A DNA stretch of 64,000 bases, from the NCBI GenBank assembly GCA_029953675.1, contig JAMWBK010000005.1:1240001-1304000 (forward strand). Direction: 5' to 3'. The position numbers were made by a program, and so were the translations under genes. Below are positions 11,201 through 23,240 of the stretch, in pieces. The stretch's first letter is position 1; the number at the start of each line of letters is the position of its first letter. The notes beneath the pieces were generated by a model. The model saw only the letters and a list, made by a program, of their open reading frames with translations, was not told the origin of the DNA and did no database searches. Source of the stretch: Rhodosorus marinus (lineage: Eukaryota; Rhodophyta; Stylonematophyceae; Stylonematales; Stylonemataceae).

Positions 11201-12736
11201 TACTGCTGCTTCCTATATACCATCACCGTATCACTCTCTATATATGCTTTGAGCCTTCGCCTCCATCTTATCATCCTTTCCCCCGCGCAGTCGAACACTT
11301 CCAAAAAGGTGACTTTGAAAAAGTCCTCTTCGCGTGGCGGAAAGCAGAAATGGTTCCATCATTGCCGATTCGTGGAATTGATGCAATTTTGGAGACTCGG
11401 GATTAGCTCGGGCGCACTGAAAGAGGGGAGGGAAGCATCTAGAAATACTCCGGGCGCATATTTTGTGGGAGTTGATAGAGAAGAGTGTCGGTTCTGGTTC
11501 CCCATTCCTTACACAAACCGCGAACTGTCAGAGAGCATGCGCATGCGGGGGTTTACTGAGATTCAGCTCGCATGAGCTCTTGTCGGGGACCTGTTCATGC
11601 TCAAAGGCAAAATCTAAACGAAAGCCTGTTAATATTCAATATAGGCTTCGTCAACACATGACAGAGGTTTTGGTGCATTTCAGTGTGATCCCGCACAACG
11701 GAACTCCGGATTACGGCATCACCAATGTGGTCGGACGGGCCATACCAAACGGCAGTGCTGGCACAGCACAGGTGGTGTTTGGCGGGGCGAAAAACCGCCT
11801 TGTGTTGGCATCCCAATCGCCAGCAGTGTTTCCCAGTCGCCGTGGGGGTCTCCAGGATGTTGTTTCCGAGATGTCCCTGCAGCTCTGAGGGTTCCTTTAC
11901 CGGGTTTGTTGACGTCCGGACCTTCCTCTTATATCTCGGGCAGCCTCTCGTCACAGGTTTCTCGCCCCCGAGAATACCACCTGTGCTGTACCAGCACTGC
12001 CGTTTGAGATGGCTCCTCCGACCACATTGGTGACTATGTAATCCGGAGTTCCGTTGTGAGGGATCACACCGAAATGCGCTACGACAGGCTTGTCCCACAG
12101 CGATTCCTGGCCATTCGCCTGCGCTTTGAATACTGTGTATAGTAGTATACGATATTTTCTCCGTTTATATAATACAAGAGTTTTTTTAAATAAGATAGTT
12201 TTATAGATATTTTAAATATACGTTCTAATATTGACGTCATTGGACCTCAACCCTCTCGCAAGCACTTGACTTTGCTGCGCGCTCTGTGGTGTCCTGGAAG
12301 TCAGAAACCCCGCGTAGGTGTCGTGAGGCATGGAAATGGAAACCCCAAGCGTATGACTACTTGCTGATTAGCAAACGCTAGCAACTAACAGCTAAAGTGG
12401 CGCTCCTATAGCTGGCGAAGTTACAAACCGGACAGTTGCCTGGCCAGGAAGTGTGATCTATTGGCGGTGCCCCACGTGTTGAGTAGCGAGGCAAGGAATT
12501 ACATTTTTTTTTGGAGATTGCGGTTCTGAGAAGTTTGCATCTACATGGTCCTCAACAAAGGGTTATGCGCTGGGGATGGAAGTGACAAGACGGGTTCAGT
12601 TGCCAGTTTGGATGCGAAGCTCGACTCTTACGTTTTTGTGGTTTATTTGTGTGAAGGAAGTGGATTAGCAGGCCTATTGTCGTAGTTTTGTGGGAGGGGG
12701 AGGGCGGTGGCTTTTGAGTTGGAGGGGATTGCCAGG
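11201..12736. other. Intergenic region carrying an inverted duplication
   Basis: No intact gene is supported between PAM16 and the SufE-BolA gene. The middle part holds the inverted duplication listed separately (11671-12085). Beyond it, 12120-12700 is AT-rich with short poly-T runs. A 230-codon frame covering 10883-11575 on the plus strand is antisense to PAM16 over its first half and has no protein-like features afterward. Confidence 0.5.
11671..12085. repeat. Inverted duplication of a coding-like fragment
   Basis: The left arm (about 11671-11796, plus strand) and right arm (about 12085-11953, minus strand) are near-mirror copies with a spacer of about 155 bp. Both arms encode the same peptide, with only a few replacements. 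It begins HFSVIPHNGTPDYG on the left and HFGVIPHNGTPDYI on the right, continues through TNVVG, and includes SAGTAQVVF. Many differences between arms fall at third codon positions, as expected if the sequence was once selected as protein. The left frame runs from about 11658 to a stop at 11888. The right frame stops soon after the shared part. Neither is a complete gene. I do not recognise the fold; the Gly/Val/Asn-rich pattern suggests a beta-sandwich (inference). Confidence 0.75.
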
Positions 12737-13824
12737 ATGGGTTTGGGATTTGTTGCCGGAGGAGGGCTTGGGAATCGGCGTAGTAGGAGCGATGGGGTGA
12801 CTAGGAAAAGGGCAGGGACGGTATTGACAGCTGCGGATGTTGAAATGTCGTCCCTGAATCTGACTCCGGCGCTGGAGAAGATGGTGAGCTCGCTGAAGAT
12901 GTTTCCGGATTCGAAAGTTAGGTACCAGCAGCTGCTACATTACGCCACAACGTTGGGACCTATGGAACCTGAACTGAAAACAGAAGCGAATAAGGTAGGT
13001 CCGACGCATAAGGCGTTTAGCAATATGCTGACTTCAGATATTGAACGTATTTGAGTTGTCCTGGTTGCGAAGGTACCAGGCTGCCTAAGTACAGTGTTCG
13101 TGCATGCGACAATGAATCCCGATACGCGGAAAGTCTACTTCAAAGGAGACTCGGACGCACAGCTTACGAAGGGCTTAGTGTCAATGCTTGTGAACGGTCT
13201 GAGCGGGAGCACTGCCTTGCAAATTGAGAAAGTGAACCCGGAGTTTATCAAGGCCTCCGGATTGACGGTTTCGCTGACCCCAGGAAGAAACAACGGATTT
13301 ATTAATATGCTGAAGTTGATGAAGCATAAGGCTGAACTTTTGGACGAGGAAGCTGCGGGTCTGGGTCCGAGATCTAAGGGGCACACAAATGACGATTGCG
13401 TGAGTAATCAAAAATAATGGCTAGTTCGCGAAAGACATGGAACTGATTCATGGAAGAACCTTTCAGGTTGAATTCGAGGTTCCCGGAAAACCGAGAGCAA
13501 CTGCGATTGGCAGAGCGCTGCTGCAGTTGAATCCTACGGAGCTGGAAGTAGAAGACTTCTCGGAATCTCATAAAGGCCACGCCCATGCCGGCGATGAGAC
13601 TCACATTCGGATAAAGGTAGTGTCCGATGCGTTCCAGGATATGTCTCTTGTCCTCAGGCACAAGGTAGGAAAAGATTACAGCGATGCTAATGACTGTGAA
13701 GATCTGTATCTAAGACCTTGGACTTGCTCCGTAGGTTATCTACACGTTGTTGGACTCATTTATGGATAAGGGTGACGGAGGCGTGCATGCTTTGCAGATT
13801 GACACCAAGGCACCCGGCGAATGA
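12737..13824 (+). CDS. SUFE1: SufE-BolA fusion, plastid cysteine-desulfurase activator
   Basis: Start chosen at ATG 12737 (MGLGFVAGG), a basic leader with early Phe that suits a plastid transit peptide. Exon 1 (12737-12994) ends in the SufE N-terminal helices. Exon 2 begins at 13073 with [10 protein letters not shown], whose Cys is the sulfur-accepting residue of SufE (V-x-G-C-x-S pattern). The SufE part ends near [11 protein letters not shown]. Exon 3 (to 13664) and exon 4 (13735-13824) encode a BolA domain: [13 protein letters not shown], then FSESHKGHA with the conserved His, [13 protein letters not shown], and the end [12 protein letters not shown]. In plants the same fusion stimulates the plastid desulfurase NFS2 for Fe-S assembly, and BolA binds monothiol glutaredoxin. 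The exon 2/3 junction is uncertain: donors at 13359, 13365 or 13400 all join an open frame. Confidence 0.93.
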
Positions 13825-15365
13825 AATGGAAGCCACTCTGAAGTAACAAAACGGTAGAATTGAAGGGCAGATCGCTTGAGGTTCATATCTACCTTTGGGT
13901 GCTGCAACTTGAAGACAGTATTTTGAGCAGTTGTAGATTCCGCGCACACGTCAAGTCCCGCGCGGTTGGGGGAATGTTCTTAGCTCTCCTTGTAGAAAAG
14001 CCAACACAGGAGCCTGGTAAATGAAGGGGATCCTTGTGAAAAGATGAATCATTCGAGCTATATTTCTCCAACATCTTAAACGAACAGGGAACACAGGAAT
14101 TGCGGACTACCTACTACAGCAGGAAGGACAATGTGAACTTTTAGCACTGATCAAGCGCAAAGCCGCAAAGATGATCCCGATTCTTATCGCAGCACGCCGT
14201 TCACCAGAGCCCCCATCATCATCGAGTCGGATTGGGTAGGTATCAGGCTTCATTATCGGCCGACGCAGTGAAGAAGTCTCGACTTACCTCGACATATATT
14301 TATCTCTGTCGGCCGACTTCGACCTCATAGAACTCCTAGTTCCAAGGATTTACGTTGTACCAGCGCAATTGCGCTGCTGCGCCCCTGACGAGCTCCTATG
14401 GAACAGTCCAGACGGACATGGGGCAACCACGACGGTTCAAGCGCTTAATTCAACTAGTAACCACCTTTATTATATTTTAGAATAAATGATTGGTTATTAG
14501 AAAGCTTAATAAGAATGAATTAGAATAAAAAAACCTAATACGATATACGATTATCTTATGTTAACAAATTATCCCAATAAAATCAAACAAGAACAAACTT
14601 ACACCCTTCTATTCTTATTTTAAGATATTTTATTGGTTAAAAACTTCCATCATACAACATATTAAGCCAATAAATAACTCGAAAAGCTATTAAGACGAAA
14701 ACAGATACCGAAGGGGATTTTTTCTTCAGCATTCATGGATACTTACAAATTCGCTTCTACTCATCAACCCCAATGGTTGGTCAGCATTTTTCTATCGATT
14801 TTACAATTGTCGCGAGGTACCATTTGCCACTTTCGAAATTGTTTTTTGGAATAATTGTATCGGATCTTGGAAATCTGGGTTGACTTTTTTTCGATATTTT
14901 TGTTTTGTTGAGGAAAAAGAGCTCATTTTTATGTATGAGATGGCAATGAGTGACTAGCGGGGAAGGACTTGGGCGTATTGGAGGTAGAAGGAGAGAGGAT
15001 CAGAAATGATGCAAAAACACATCTATGGCAGTTAGAAATTTGGAAGAGGAGTGAACGCTTTCGTGAGTGTGTTTGCTGTTGGAAAATCAGAGAGACGTAG
15101 AACCGAGATTGCGACGGAAGAGAGTGACAGGGAAAATGGCTGTGTCGCTAGTGCCAAAGGAGTCCTTGTACGTGTGGGAGCCGGATCCAGCCCGGTCTGA
15201 TTATCGAATGACTATTTTTGAAAGTTCAGAGCTGCTGTTGTGGGTGACTGTGTGAACTGATTGAGGTTTTAATGTTGGGTTTTTTTGTTTGATGTGCTTT
15301 AGCTTTGGAAACGGACAGAACGATTCTTCAAATGCCAATTAGTTGAAGTCTCTTTTCCACTTCAG
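13825..15365. other. Intergenic, AT-rich
   Basis: This spans the end of SufE-BolA to the first certain pirin exon. The stretch 14460-14720 is very AT-rich. A short frame at 15136-15255 (starting MAVSLVPKESLYVWEPD) and an exon-like piece following a strong acceptor at 15302 could belong to the pirin 5' end, but I could not join them in phase to a pirin-like N-terminus. Confidence 0.4.
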
Positions 15366-16254
15366 TTTTGCAGAGAACAGGAATGATAGAATACCCAAGT
15401 TTGGAGTTTTCCATGGGCTTAATGACGGTGAGTAGCCTCGTCTGAACCATTGCGGTGCCCGGTGCTTGACTGATTGGGAAAGTGTTTCTTCCCCAGACAG
15501 ATTTAATGCAGCCGAATAGAGGATTCGAGACACATCCCCACTCCAATATGGAGATAGTAACATACGTTGTCGATGGCGAGCTCACCCACAAGGACTCGAT
15601 GGGAATTTCAGAGAATCTCGGTCGAGGCTCAATTCAATTTATGGTAAGGCTCAACTCTGCAGTGGAAGAAACGCGCCCTCTAGTTTCTGACTGTTGGTAC
15701 AATATCGATGTTTCGTAGACTACGGGAACTGAAGTCAGACATTCAGAGTACAACGATGATGACGAAACACCGCTGCGATTTATTCAAATGTGGATAACCC
15801 CAAGGAAGCAGGGCCTAAAGCCAAACTACTGCTCTTACCGTTGTGGACGTTGTAGTGAAGCAAAGGACAAATGGGTTCAAATGGTTTCGTCTATGGAAAG
15901 CGAAGCCGATGCTAAGGCCAGGGTGAATCAGGATGTAAACATATACGTGACTGAACTCAGTGAAGCCGGGAAAAAGGTATCAATCGCACTCTCGCATACC
16001 TCGACTTTGGAAGTTACTGACACCGGAGTTTATCTCTTGAGCAGCTTGATCTCGATTTCGGACCTGATCGTCAAGTATACATGATGGTCATCGAACGATC
16101 GGTGACGGTCGATCTTGAAGGAGCTTCGGCAGCAAAACTCAACCAACAGGACGGGGCCGAGATCGTCAGCAAATCAGCAAGGACCGAAAAATTGGGATTC
16201 AGCGCTGTGGAAGGGCCTGCGCATGTTCTTGTTGTCGAGATGGCCCTTGCTTAG
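15366..16254 (+). CDS. Pirin-family cupin protein (5' end unresolved)
   Basis: Four exons are certain: 15366-15427, 15501-15643, 15719-15976 and 16045-16254. Introns are 68-75 nt and all phases agree. The N-terminal cupin carries FGVFHGLNDD, GFETHPHSNMEIVTYV, GELTHKDSMG and, after the second intron, GTEVRHSEYN. The two His of THPH and the His/Glu of RHSEY are the four ligands that hold the iron in pirins. LRFIQMWITP and VNQDVNIYVTEL follow in the second cupin, and the protein ends LVVEMALA. It resembles the shorter YhhW-type bacterial and plant pirins, which act as quercetinase-like enzymes or redox-sensing regulators; the substrate here is unknown. The first exon, which should end in a HxFS motif just before 15366, was not found with confidence. 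Confidence 0.88.
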
Positions 16255-17356
16255 AGAGCTACGAAAAGGCCAGCTTTCCCCTTGGGCAAACCCAGTACTC
16301 GGCTTCCCCAACGCCGAAGCAAGACTGCCCCTATTATTTGTTCACCTCATACTGCTGAGGATATTCCCTAGAATTCCGTTCCAGTCAAGTCTATTATGAA
16401 ACCACAAATCACGCAAGGGTGTGAAGACGTTGCTCTCAAATCCGCGTTCCACATGAACTTACCTAGTGCCGCCACCTCAAGCCCTACCTTTCACCACGCA
16501 GATGATACAAACTCGCCATCTCTCTTGGCGAACCACTCGTATTGCAGTTGAGGAAATCGACCTAGAGCAGGATGTAGTCAAGCTTCGAGGTGTCCAGCGA
16601 CAAAGATCGCGGGGGTAGAACCAAGGGTGCCGGTCCAAGGCAGTTCCAAACCCAGGCAGGGATATCACTCGATATCACACGGATGGGTGGGGCAAGTGGT
16701 TAGCGAAAGAAACTCCTTCTTTTTATGTATGACCAGTCCGGTTCTTATTCTATAGTTCTATCTCCTTCCGAGTGAGCGTTTGTCAACCTCTGGTGGGTGA
16801 CCAATATCCCTGATCAGCTTTGCGGGGCAGATTCGCTTCTGTACCGGCAAACCTATCCTCACTGTTACATGCACGCGGGTAATCCTATGATCGCCGATCT
16901 ATCGAGGAATGGCGCGGTGTTGGTACCAGTACGCACACCAGGCCACTGCTGCGAAGCTGCTGCGAGTTGATCGGATCACTGGAATAGGCTGACCCCTTTT
17001 TTTGCTGTTGCACTGCGTTCTTTTCACGCATCCCGGGATTTGATGATGCGCCCCTGTTGTGTCTAACTCTTTTTATAGATGTTCAACTTACCTATCTATC
17101 TACGCGGTCCCCTATGCGAGCTAGCCCAGCCATCACCGAAACCTCATCATAATCATCGAACTTTCATACCGTGATTCCAAACGTCGACCCGTTGGGACAG
17201 TTTCAATACGATGATGTTGTCCCATATCGGGACAGCACATTCGAAGTCGCTGCGGTGTTTCTGTCTAACGACTTCGTCTGTCGAGGGAAAGGGTTTGGGA
17301 AGCAGCGAAGCTTTCTGGAAAAAATGTACTGTTTTTGTTTGTCATTTTGGAATTGA
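16255..17356. other. Intergenic between pirin and PSMD5
   Basis: No gene is supported. There are open frames of about 60-90 codons on both strands with no splice partners or family features, and pyrimidine-rich patches near 16990-17100. Confidence 0.45.
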
Positions 17357-19225
17357 ATGCTTTGGACTGAGATGGAAATGGATGTGAAGACGTTGGCGGA
17401 GGAATCGAAGGCGTTCCGACTCAATCCGAAGACGAGGTCATCCGTGCAGGACTTTCTGGACACCCACCCGCTGCCTGCTTTGTGTGCAGCGTTGGTTTCG
17501 CCTCTTCTGGATGAAAGGCAGCGCGATGATGTGGTTATGGCAACTAAGATAGTTTTGGACGATCATGAGGTTGGCACTGACGTGGTGAACTCTGAGGACG
17601 GCAGCTTTCTGATCGTGCAGGGCGTCAATGTTTTCCAGGAGGACGTGCGGTCGCTGGCGGCTGAGCAGTTGGCTAAACTGAGACGGGAGTCCTTGCAAAC
17701 TTTCGAAGAGCTGTTTCCAACTGCAGTACAGTGCCTTGACGATGAGTCCGTCGCCGTCGCCTCTCGAGGACAAGCAGCGCTTAAACACTTTGCGCTGCTT
17801 GGAGAAGACGTGTTCAGACAAGGACTTAATGGACGAGCTGGAGAAAGTCTAAGCGCGCTTCTGGAAGGAAAGGGGCAAAATGGCCTCATGTCTTTGATTC
17901 GTGCTGTGGAAGCGATCGTCTTGGTGGCTGAAGTATCAAGCGCTGCAGATGCAGAAATCTCTAAAGCTGTGCAAAGTCTGGACTTGAGCCTATCCAGCAG
18001 CGATATCTTGATCGCCATGAACGCAATGGAACTCTTATCGAAGATTGCACATGTCCATGGTGGACTGGAACTAGAGGTACGACTCGGCGTCTTGCAGAAG
18101 CTCTCAGGGTTACTTGAAAACGTCACTGCTTCCGATAAAGTTGGAATTGACCAACGAATATCAGCTGAGGGAATCCTCAAGTTCGTAGACAAGTCATCAA
18201 CGACTAAGCATGCGGATTCAGCGGAGGTTGGTTGTCTTGTCCGTGCGATGCCTGACTCACATCCAGGACCATCCCCGTGCTGATCTTCAATCAGCCCTTC
18301 TTCTAGGCCCTAAAGATATTTATTCCCTCCATCCAACGAATCTTGCAAGCAGACAGAAACTCTGATCTACATTCCATGCAGGTAGGAAAGTAGCTTGGAA
18401 AAATCACGGGTGGAAGCTCTCGGCTGGTATCTGAGCCGTCGGACTGTTTTCACATGGCGGATGCTGTTCAGGACCTTGGAATTGTAGCCATTGGAAGCTT
18501 TGGGAGCACCGCACCTGGTTTGCACTGTCTCGTCGAAAGCTTTCCCGACGCCCTTGGGTTGGTCGCACGAGCATGTCTTTCTCCAGCCGCGGAGTCGAAA
18601 GTCACTGCCATGAACAGTTTCTCTCAGCTTTTAGGGGCGCCGACGAGCGAAGAGGAGTCTAGACATGTCTTCAAATTCCTCGAATCTGCTGTATGACTGA
18701 CTGTTGCTACTGCCGCGTCTTCCTCTATGTGATCTTTGCGACGACCTGCTGACTCGTCCGACCTGTTTTTATGTGTGTTTCGGGCATGTACAGTGGACTT
18801 CCAGCGGACCAGTTGAAGAGCATTTCACTGACCTCCTCAAGCGACCATTCCCGGATCTCAACTTGGCTGCCCTAAAGATCTTTGAGGCAATGAGTGCTCG
18901 CGCTTGGGGAGTTTCCAACCTCGCGTCGACGGCTGGGTTCACTGAGATTTTGTGCTCAATGGGATCAGATACAAAACTGGTGACAGACGCGAAGGTAAGA
19001 TGCCGCTACCCCTTCGGTGCCCTTTCTCCCTTTGCGAGTAAAGCTGACGTTGAGCTCGCTCCTTCCCAGGTTGACGTCGCTTTCGAAATTGCACGAAATT
19101 CGCAATCTCGCGAAGCTTTTGGCGATGGTCGCTTTACAAGAATAAGCGCCCTCTCTCGCTACAGAACCCTTGGAATTACTCCAAAAAGGGATGCTCAAGT
19201 GGACATAGGAACTATGCAGCTCTGA
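17357..19225 (+). CDS. PSMD5: PSMD5/S5b, 26S proteasome base assembly chaperone
   Basis: Five exons (17357-18226, 18307-18381, 18472-18690, 18794-18994, 19070-19225), all in phase, encode about 506 residues, close to the human protein (504). The product is an all-helical ARM/HEAT-like solenoid. Diagnostic matches are in the C-terminal half: LLKRPFPDLNLAALKIFEAM, a Trp-containing turn, GFTEIL, then the DAK-x-x-x-A-x-x-IARNSQSREAFG helix and a final Leu/Arg-rich segment. PSMD5 binds the RPT subcomplex of the proteasome base and must leave before the mature 26S forms; it also inhibits assembly when abundant. Exon 1 has several possible in-frame ATGs (17357, 17372, 17378). The second and third introns use GTAGG and GTATG donors. 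Confidence 0.9.
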
Positions 19226-20303
19226 TGAATCGGCGGTCGCTCGCACGGGAAACATGCCGCGCTTTGTTTCAAGCAAAGAGCCGGCGTTTGGCTAACGTGA
19301 ACTTGCACAGAATTATGATTTGTATCGCCTGTTTGGGCTTGATAGCAAGGTCTAGGAAACTTGGACATTAAAGATACCATCACGGTTGACCCGGACAGCG
19401 ATTTCGTTTTCAGAAACGAAAGACACATCGTCGGAATTCGACGTCTACAACAGCGACCTTGGTCTTTAAAACACTTCTGAAGCAGCAGAGCTCGGTGCCC
19501 AAAGAAGCATTGCATCGTTTCGTACGTTGCTGGAGTCTCCAATGGACTTCACCACTGACACAAAGCCAACCACGATGACGAGCAGCGCGGATCAAAACCG
19601 AGGCCGGTCTATTATTATCGAGATACCTGCAAGAACAGGAAATCTAGTTAACACGATGCTGGGTGGATAGAAAACAGTACGCTTTACCCTGAACATAACT
19701 TCCACCTTTCCTCTCTTCCTACCCAAAACTACACCATCCGGCTTTACCCTATTTTAGAAGTACCATGCATCCTATGTCGACGATGGCCAAGAAAACCTAG
19801 ACCAATCATGACCAATGTCAAATTAGTGAAAATTTGGACAATTTTCGGCCCCCCCCCCTGGTGTATCATCGGCCACTTCCGGAGATAGACCTTCATACAA
19901 CAGATTTTATTGAAAAATATATGACATTGACAACTAGGGCGAAAAGGGGTGAAATATGAATGGCACAAAAAGGGCGCTTGCAGCCTCTGCCGGTGGGGTG
20001 GGGAGGGTGCGTTGGGTGGATGGGGTGACGTGCTTATGCCGAGAACCTTGAGCGAGCAAAGGTAGGTAGATGATAGTATCACAAGAATGGCGCACGCAAT
20101 TGATGAATGTAGTAGTTGTAGAAGTTTTTCCTTGTCTTGAATGTTTTGGGTGTGTTGGGGGGGAGGTTAAAGAAATCTTCCAGATTAGGCGTTTTCATTT
20201 TTTGCCTTGACGGGACGCATGGTTGAACTGGTGATTCTGTTTTTGATTTTGGTTTCTTCTGATCGTTGGCTATTGTTCTCCTGTCGTGATTAGGTAAGTA
20301 GAG
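19226..20303. other. Intergenic between PSMD5 and SelO
   Basis: No complete gene is supported. Two exon-like pieces follow good acceptors around 19311 (NYDLYRLFGLDSK) and 19360-19480 (DIKDTITVDPDSDF). They could be the remains of, or unrecognised exons in, another gene, but no start or end could be joined. A run of nine C lies near 19850, and 19930-20290 is G-rich on the plus strand. Confidence 0.4.
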
Positions 20304-22594
20304 ATGTTCGAAGTAAGTTCTCGTCAAGTTTCGGCTACCTGTTTTTGTTCATTGCCGAGAGTTGGTACTAGAGCGTTTGGCAGCGGAAGTTTGAGGGTGA
20401 ACAGACTGAACCAGCATATAAGGATCGCTATGGTGAGTACGGATAAAACAGGGGTCTCTTCTTCCCGGGGAGAGAAGGTCCTAGGGGCTCGGTTATTGGA
20501 GGAGGTCGACTTCGAGAACTCTTTCGTGGACAAGCTTCCAGCCGACCCAGAGGAGGAGATTTATGTACGTCCAGTGAGGGGAGCTGCGTATTCAAGAGTG
20601 AATCCGACTCCTCCTTGGGTGGACGATCAGTCTGAATACCTGGGGAAGAAGAAGACGTCATCCGAGTCGTCCTTGGAGATGGTTGCATGGTCAAGCTCGT
20701 GCGCGAGACTCTTAGGAATCGAGGAAAGCAGCAAAGAGAGCACGAGGACAATCTCCGTGCTTGCTGGTGCTGAGGTTACGCCTTCTATGAAGCCATACGC
20801 ACAGTGCTATGGCGGACATCAATTCGGCTCCTGGGCTGACCAACTTGGAGATGGCAGGGTTATCAATCTCGGAGAGGTAATCCAAGTCGAATGCAAAGAG
20901 TAGAAGTCGGATGTTCGTACTCATTTTTTCCCCATTTTTAAGGTGGTGAATGGAAAAGGTGAAAAGTACGAGATACAACTGAAGGGAGCTGGCAAAACGC
21001 CTTACTCAAGATCGGCTGATGGACGTGCGGTGGTGAGTCCCTCCTTCACAAATCAAGAAGAAGTGGAGTTCCATCCTGCGAAGCGTTTTTCTCGAGAGGA
21101 AAAGTCTTCTTGGTTATTGAGAACCTCTTCGGATTCTGTTTGTGGTCTTTTTCATACGTAGATGCGGTCTTCTGTGCGCGAGTTTCTGTGCAGTGAAGCT
21201 ATGTACCATCTTGGAATACCCACCACTCGCGCTCTGTCTCTCGTCGCAACCGGCGCAGGCGTTGTTAGAGATCAGTTCTACGATGGTCAAGTTCAGGTAC
21301 GGAAAAGAGCTGAACCAATTTTTCCCCTTCATTAGTTGGGGTAGCACGAACATGTCTTTTAACTTTGAGTGTGGACTAGGTCGAACCTGGTGCGGTAGTC
21401 TGCCGTGTGGCGGAGAACTTCGTCCGCCTCGGATCTTTTCAGCTTCCGGCCTACAGAAACGACCTAGATCTTTTAAAGAAGATCGCCAACTACACAATAG
21501 ACAGGAGTTTTCCACAATTTTCTTCGGTAACTGATGACTTTGACGATGAAGAGAACAGGTTCGTACTCGTACCCACGACCACAAGGGCATTGCCGCTATG
21601 GATTCTATTGAAACGATGCTACATCATTTGTCTCTAGATACGTGCTCTTCTTGCGGGAGGTGATCTCCAGAACCGTGAAAATGATCGTAAAATGGCAGGC
21701 CGTCGGTTTTGTGCACGGTGTTTGCAATACCGACAACTTTTCCGTGCTGGGTGTTACCATTGACTACGGTCCATATGGATTCCTGGACAGTTACGACCCA
21801 TCGTACACGCCCAACACGACAGATCTACCTGGTCGCCGGTACTGCTACGGCAGGCAGCCATCCATCGGATTGTGGAACTTGACTAGGTTTGCGGAGGCAT
21901 TGGTACCCCTTATTGGCGTCAGAGGCGCGGAGGCTGAGCTGGAAAGATACCAAACTCTTTTCGTTGATGAGACGGAGTCCAGTATGCAAAGGAAACTTGG
22001 CCTGTTGTCTTGGACGAGCGCAGACGACAAGCTGGTCCAGTCCTTCTTGGACCAAATGCGTGAGGTGAGTGAATGACTATCCTGAGCGGAGTTCGTCATT
22101 GTACGAGTTGGTTTACCCATTATTATCATTCTCATATGTGTTTGCAGGACAAACTAGATTACACAAATATGTGGAGGGCGCTAAGCTCTATATCTACGGC
22201 GTCTAAGGACGAAGCTGACGACGAGACGGTGCTGAAGCCCCTGGAATGGGAACTGAAGAAGGTCCAAGAAGACGATAAGAGACAGAAGTGGGTTGACTGG
22301 GTTCGCTCCTACGCCGCACGACTTTCTGAGGACAAGGATAGAGACGGAAATGGTTGGAGCGAGGAAGAACGAGTGACTGCCATGAACAAAGTTAACCCGA
22401 AGTACATCCTTAGAAACTACCTGGCGCAAAACGCGATTGAAAAGGCCGAAAACGGGGACTACAATGAACTGCTGAAGCTTCTTGAAGTTCTTCAAAGGCC
22501 GTACGATGAACAGCCCGAGAATAGTATATATACTGAGGAGCCTCCGCAGTGGGCGAGCAGGCGCGGAGTTTGCGTAAACAGCTGTTCATCGTAG
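20304..22594 (+). CDS. SELENOO: Selenoprotein O (SelO/YdiU) pseudokinase, Cys form
   Basis: Six exons (20304-20876, 20943-21032, 21162-21296, 21380-21558, 21638-22064, 22148-22594), all in phase, give about 616 residues. The N-terminus is basic and probably a mitochondrial presequence, with a second possible start at 20430. The fold carries the flipped-ATP pseudokinase landmarks: [20 protein letters not shown], the Lys of [27 protein letters not shown] and [11 protein letters not shown]. The family transfers AMP from ATP to Ser, Thr or Tyr of target proteins, with a role in redox homeostasis. In vertebrates the third residue from the end is selenocysteine; here the end is CVNSCSS, so an ordinary Cys fills that place, as in bacteria and plants. 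The usual Met or Leu of the HGV-x-NTDN motif is a Cys here. Confidence 0.95.
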
Positions 22595-22837
22595 GCGATG
22601 AGCGGCCACGATTTTCGGACTCTTAACCAGTTTGTCCGAGAAGAGGAAAGCTTGATATTTTGTAAAGTAGACTGCGTCCACATACCGTGTGTTTTATCTC
22701 ACTGTGCACTTTGTTTGCCATACCAAAGTTCCATACTGCATCGGGATTCTTCCCACCCCATCCAAGCTCCTAGTCAGGATTACAGGTCTGTTCAAGAGTC
22801 GGCTCTTCTATTCAGATAAAAAAACCGACGGAAGCGA

Positions 22838-23240
22838 CTATCTCTTTGTTTTATCACCAGCCATCATTTTTGCCATATCAGACATTGCCGCCTTTTGCTC
22901 GTCTGTCGGCGCCGGAGCCTTATCTTCCTCCTTCATGGTGTCTATTGTCTGCTCCTGCTTTTTCACTAGCCCGACAGGTTTCTTCGGAGGGCCTGATGCA
23001 AGCTTTGCCGCGAGATCACCGAATAACGCCTCCTTTTGAGCTCTGCAAGAACCAACGACAGACGCAAAGCCAAAAAAATTCAAATGAAAAGTTCAGCACG
23101 CCAATCCAATCCGCAGCTCCATCGCTACCCAAAACTCTCCAGCCACGAAAAAGCAGACAACCTGGTCATCACCAGAATCAAAGCTCACACCACGCAGAGG
23201 AGATTCCAGCAAACTCATACCTTTTATCTTCGCCCTCCAT
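22838..23240 (-). CDS. Small Lys-rich hypothetical protein
   Basis: Two exons (23240-23221 and 23042-22838) separated by a 178-nt intron (GTATGAG donor, TTGCAG acceptor) join in phase and encode 74 residues. Exon 1 encodes MEGEDK plus part of an Arg codon. The rest is KEALFGDLAAKLAS, a Pro/Lys hinge, and an acidic-basic helix ending MMAGDKTKR. It has no signal peptide or membrane segment. Without splicing, the frame would open with a Phe-rich leader that is really the polypyrimidine end of the intron. The function is unknown. It lies tail-to-tail with SelO, about 240 bp away. Confidence 0.65.

Noticed and set aside
10883-11575. 230-codon plus-strand frame
   Set aside because: Its first half is antisense to PAM16 and the rest lacks any protein-like pattern.
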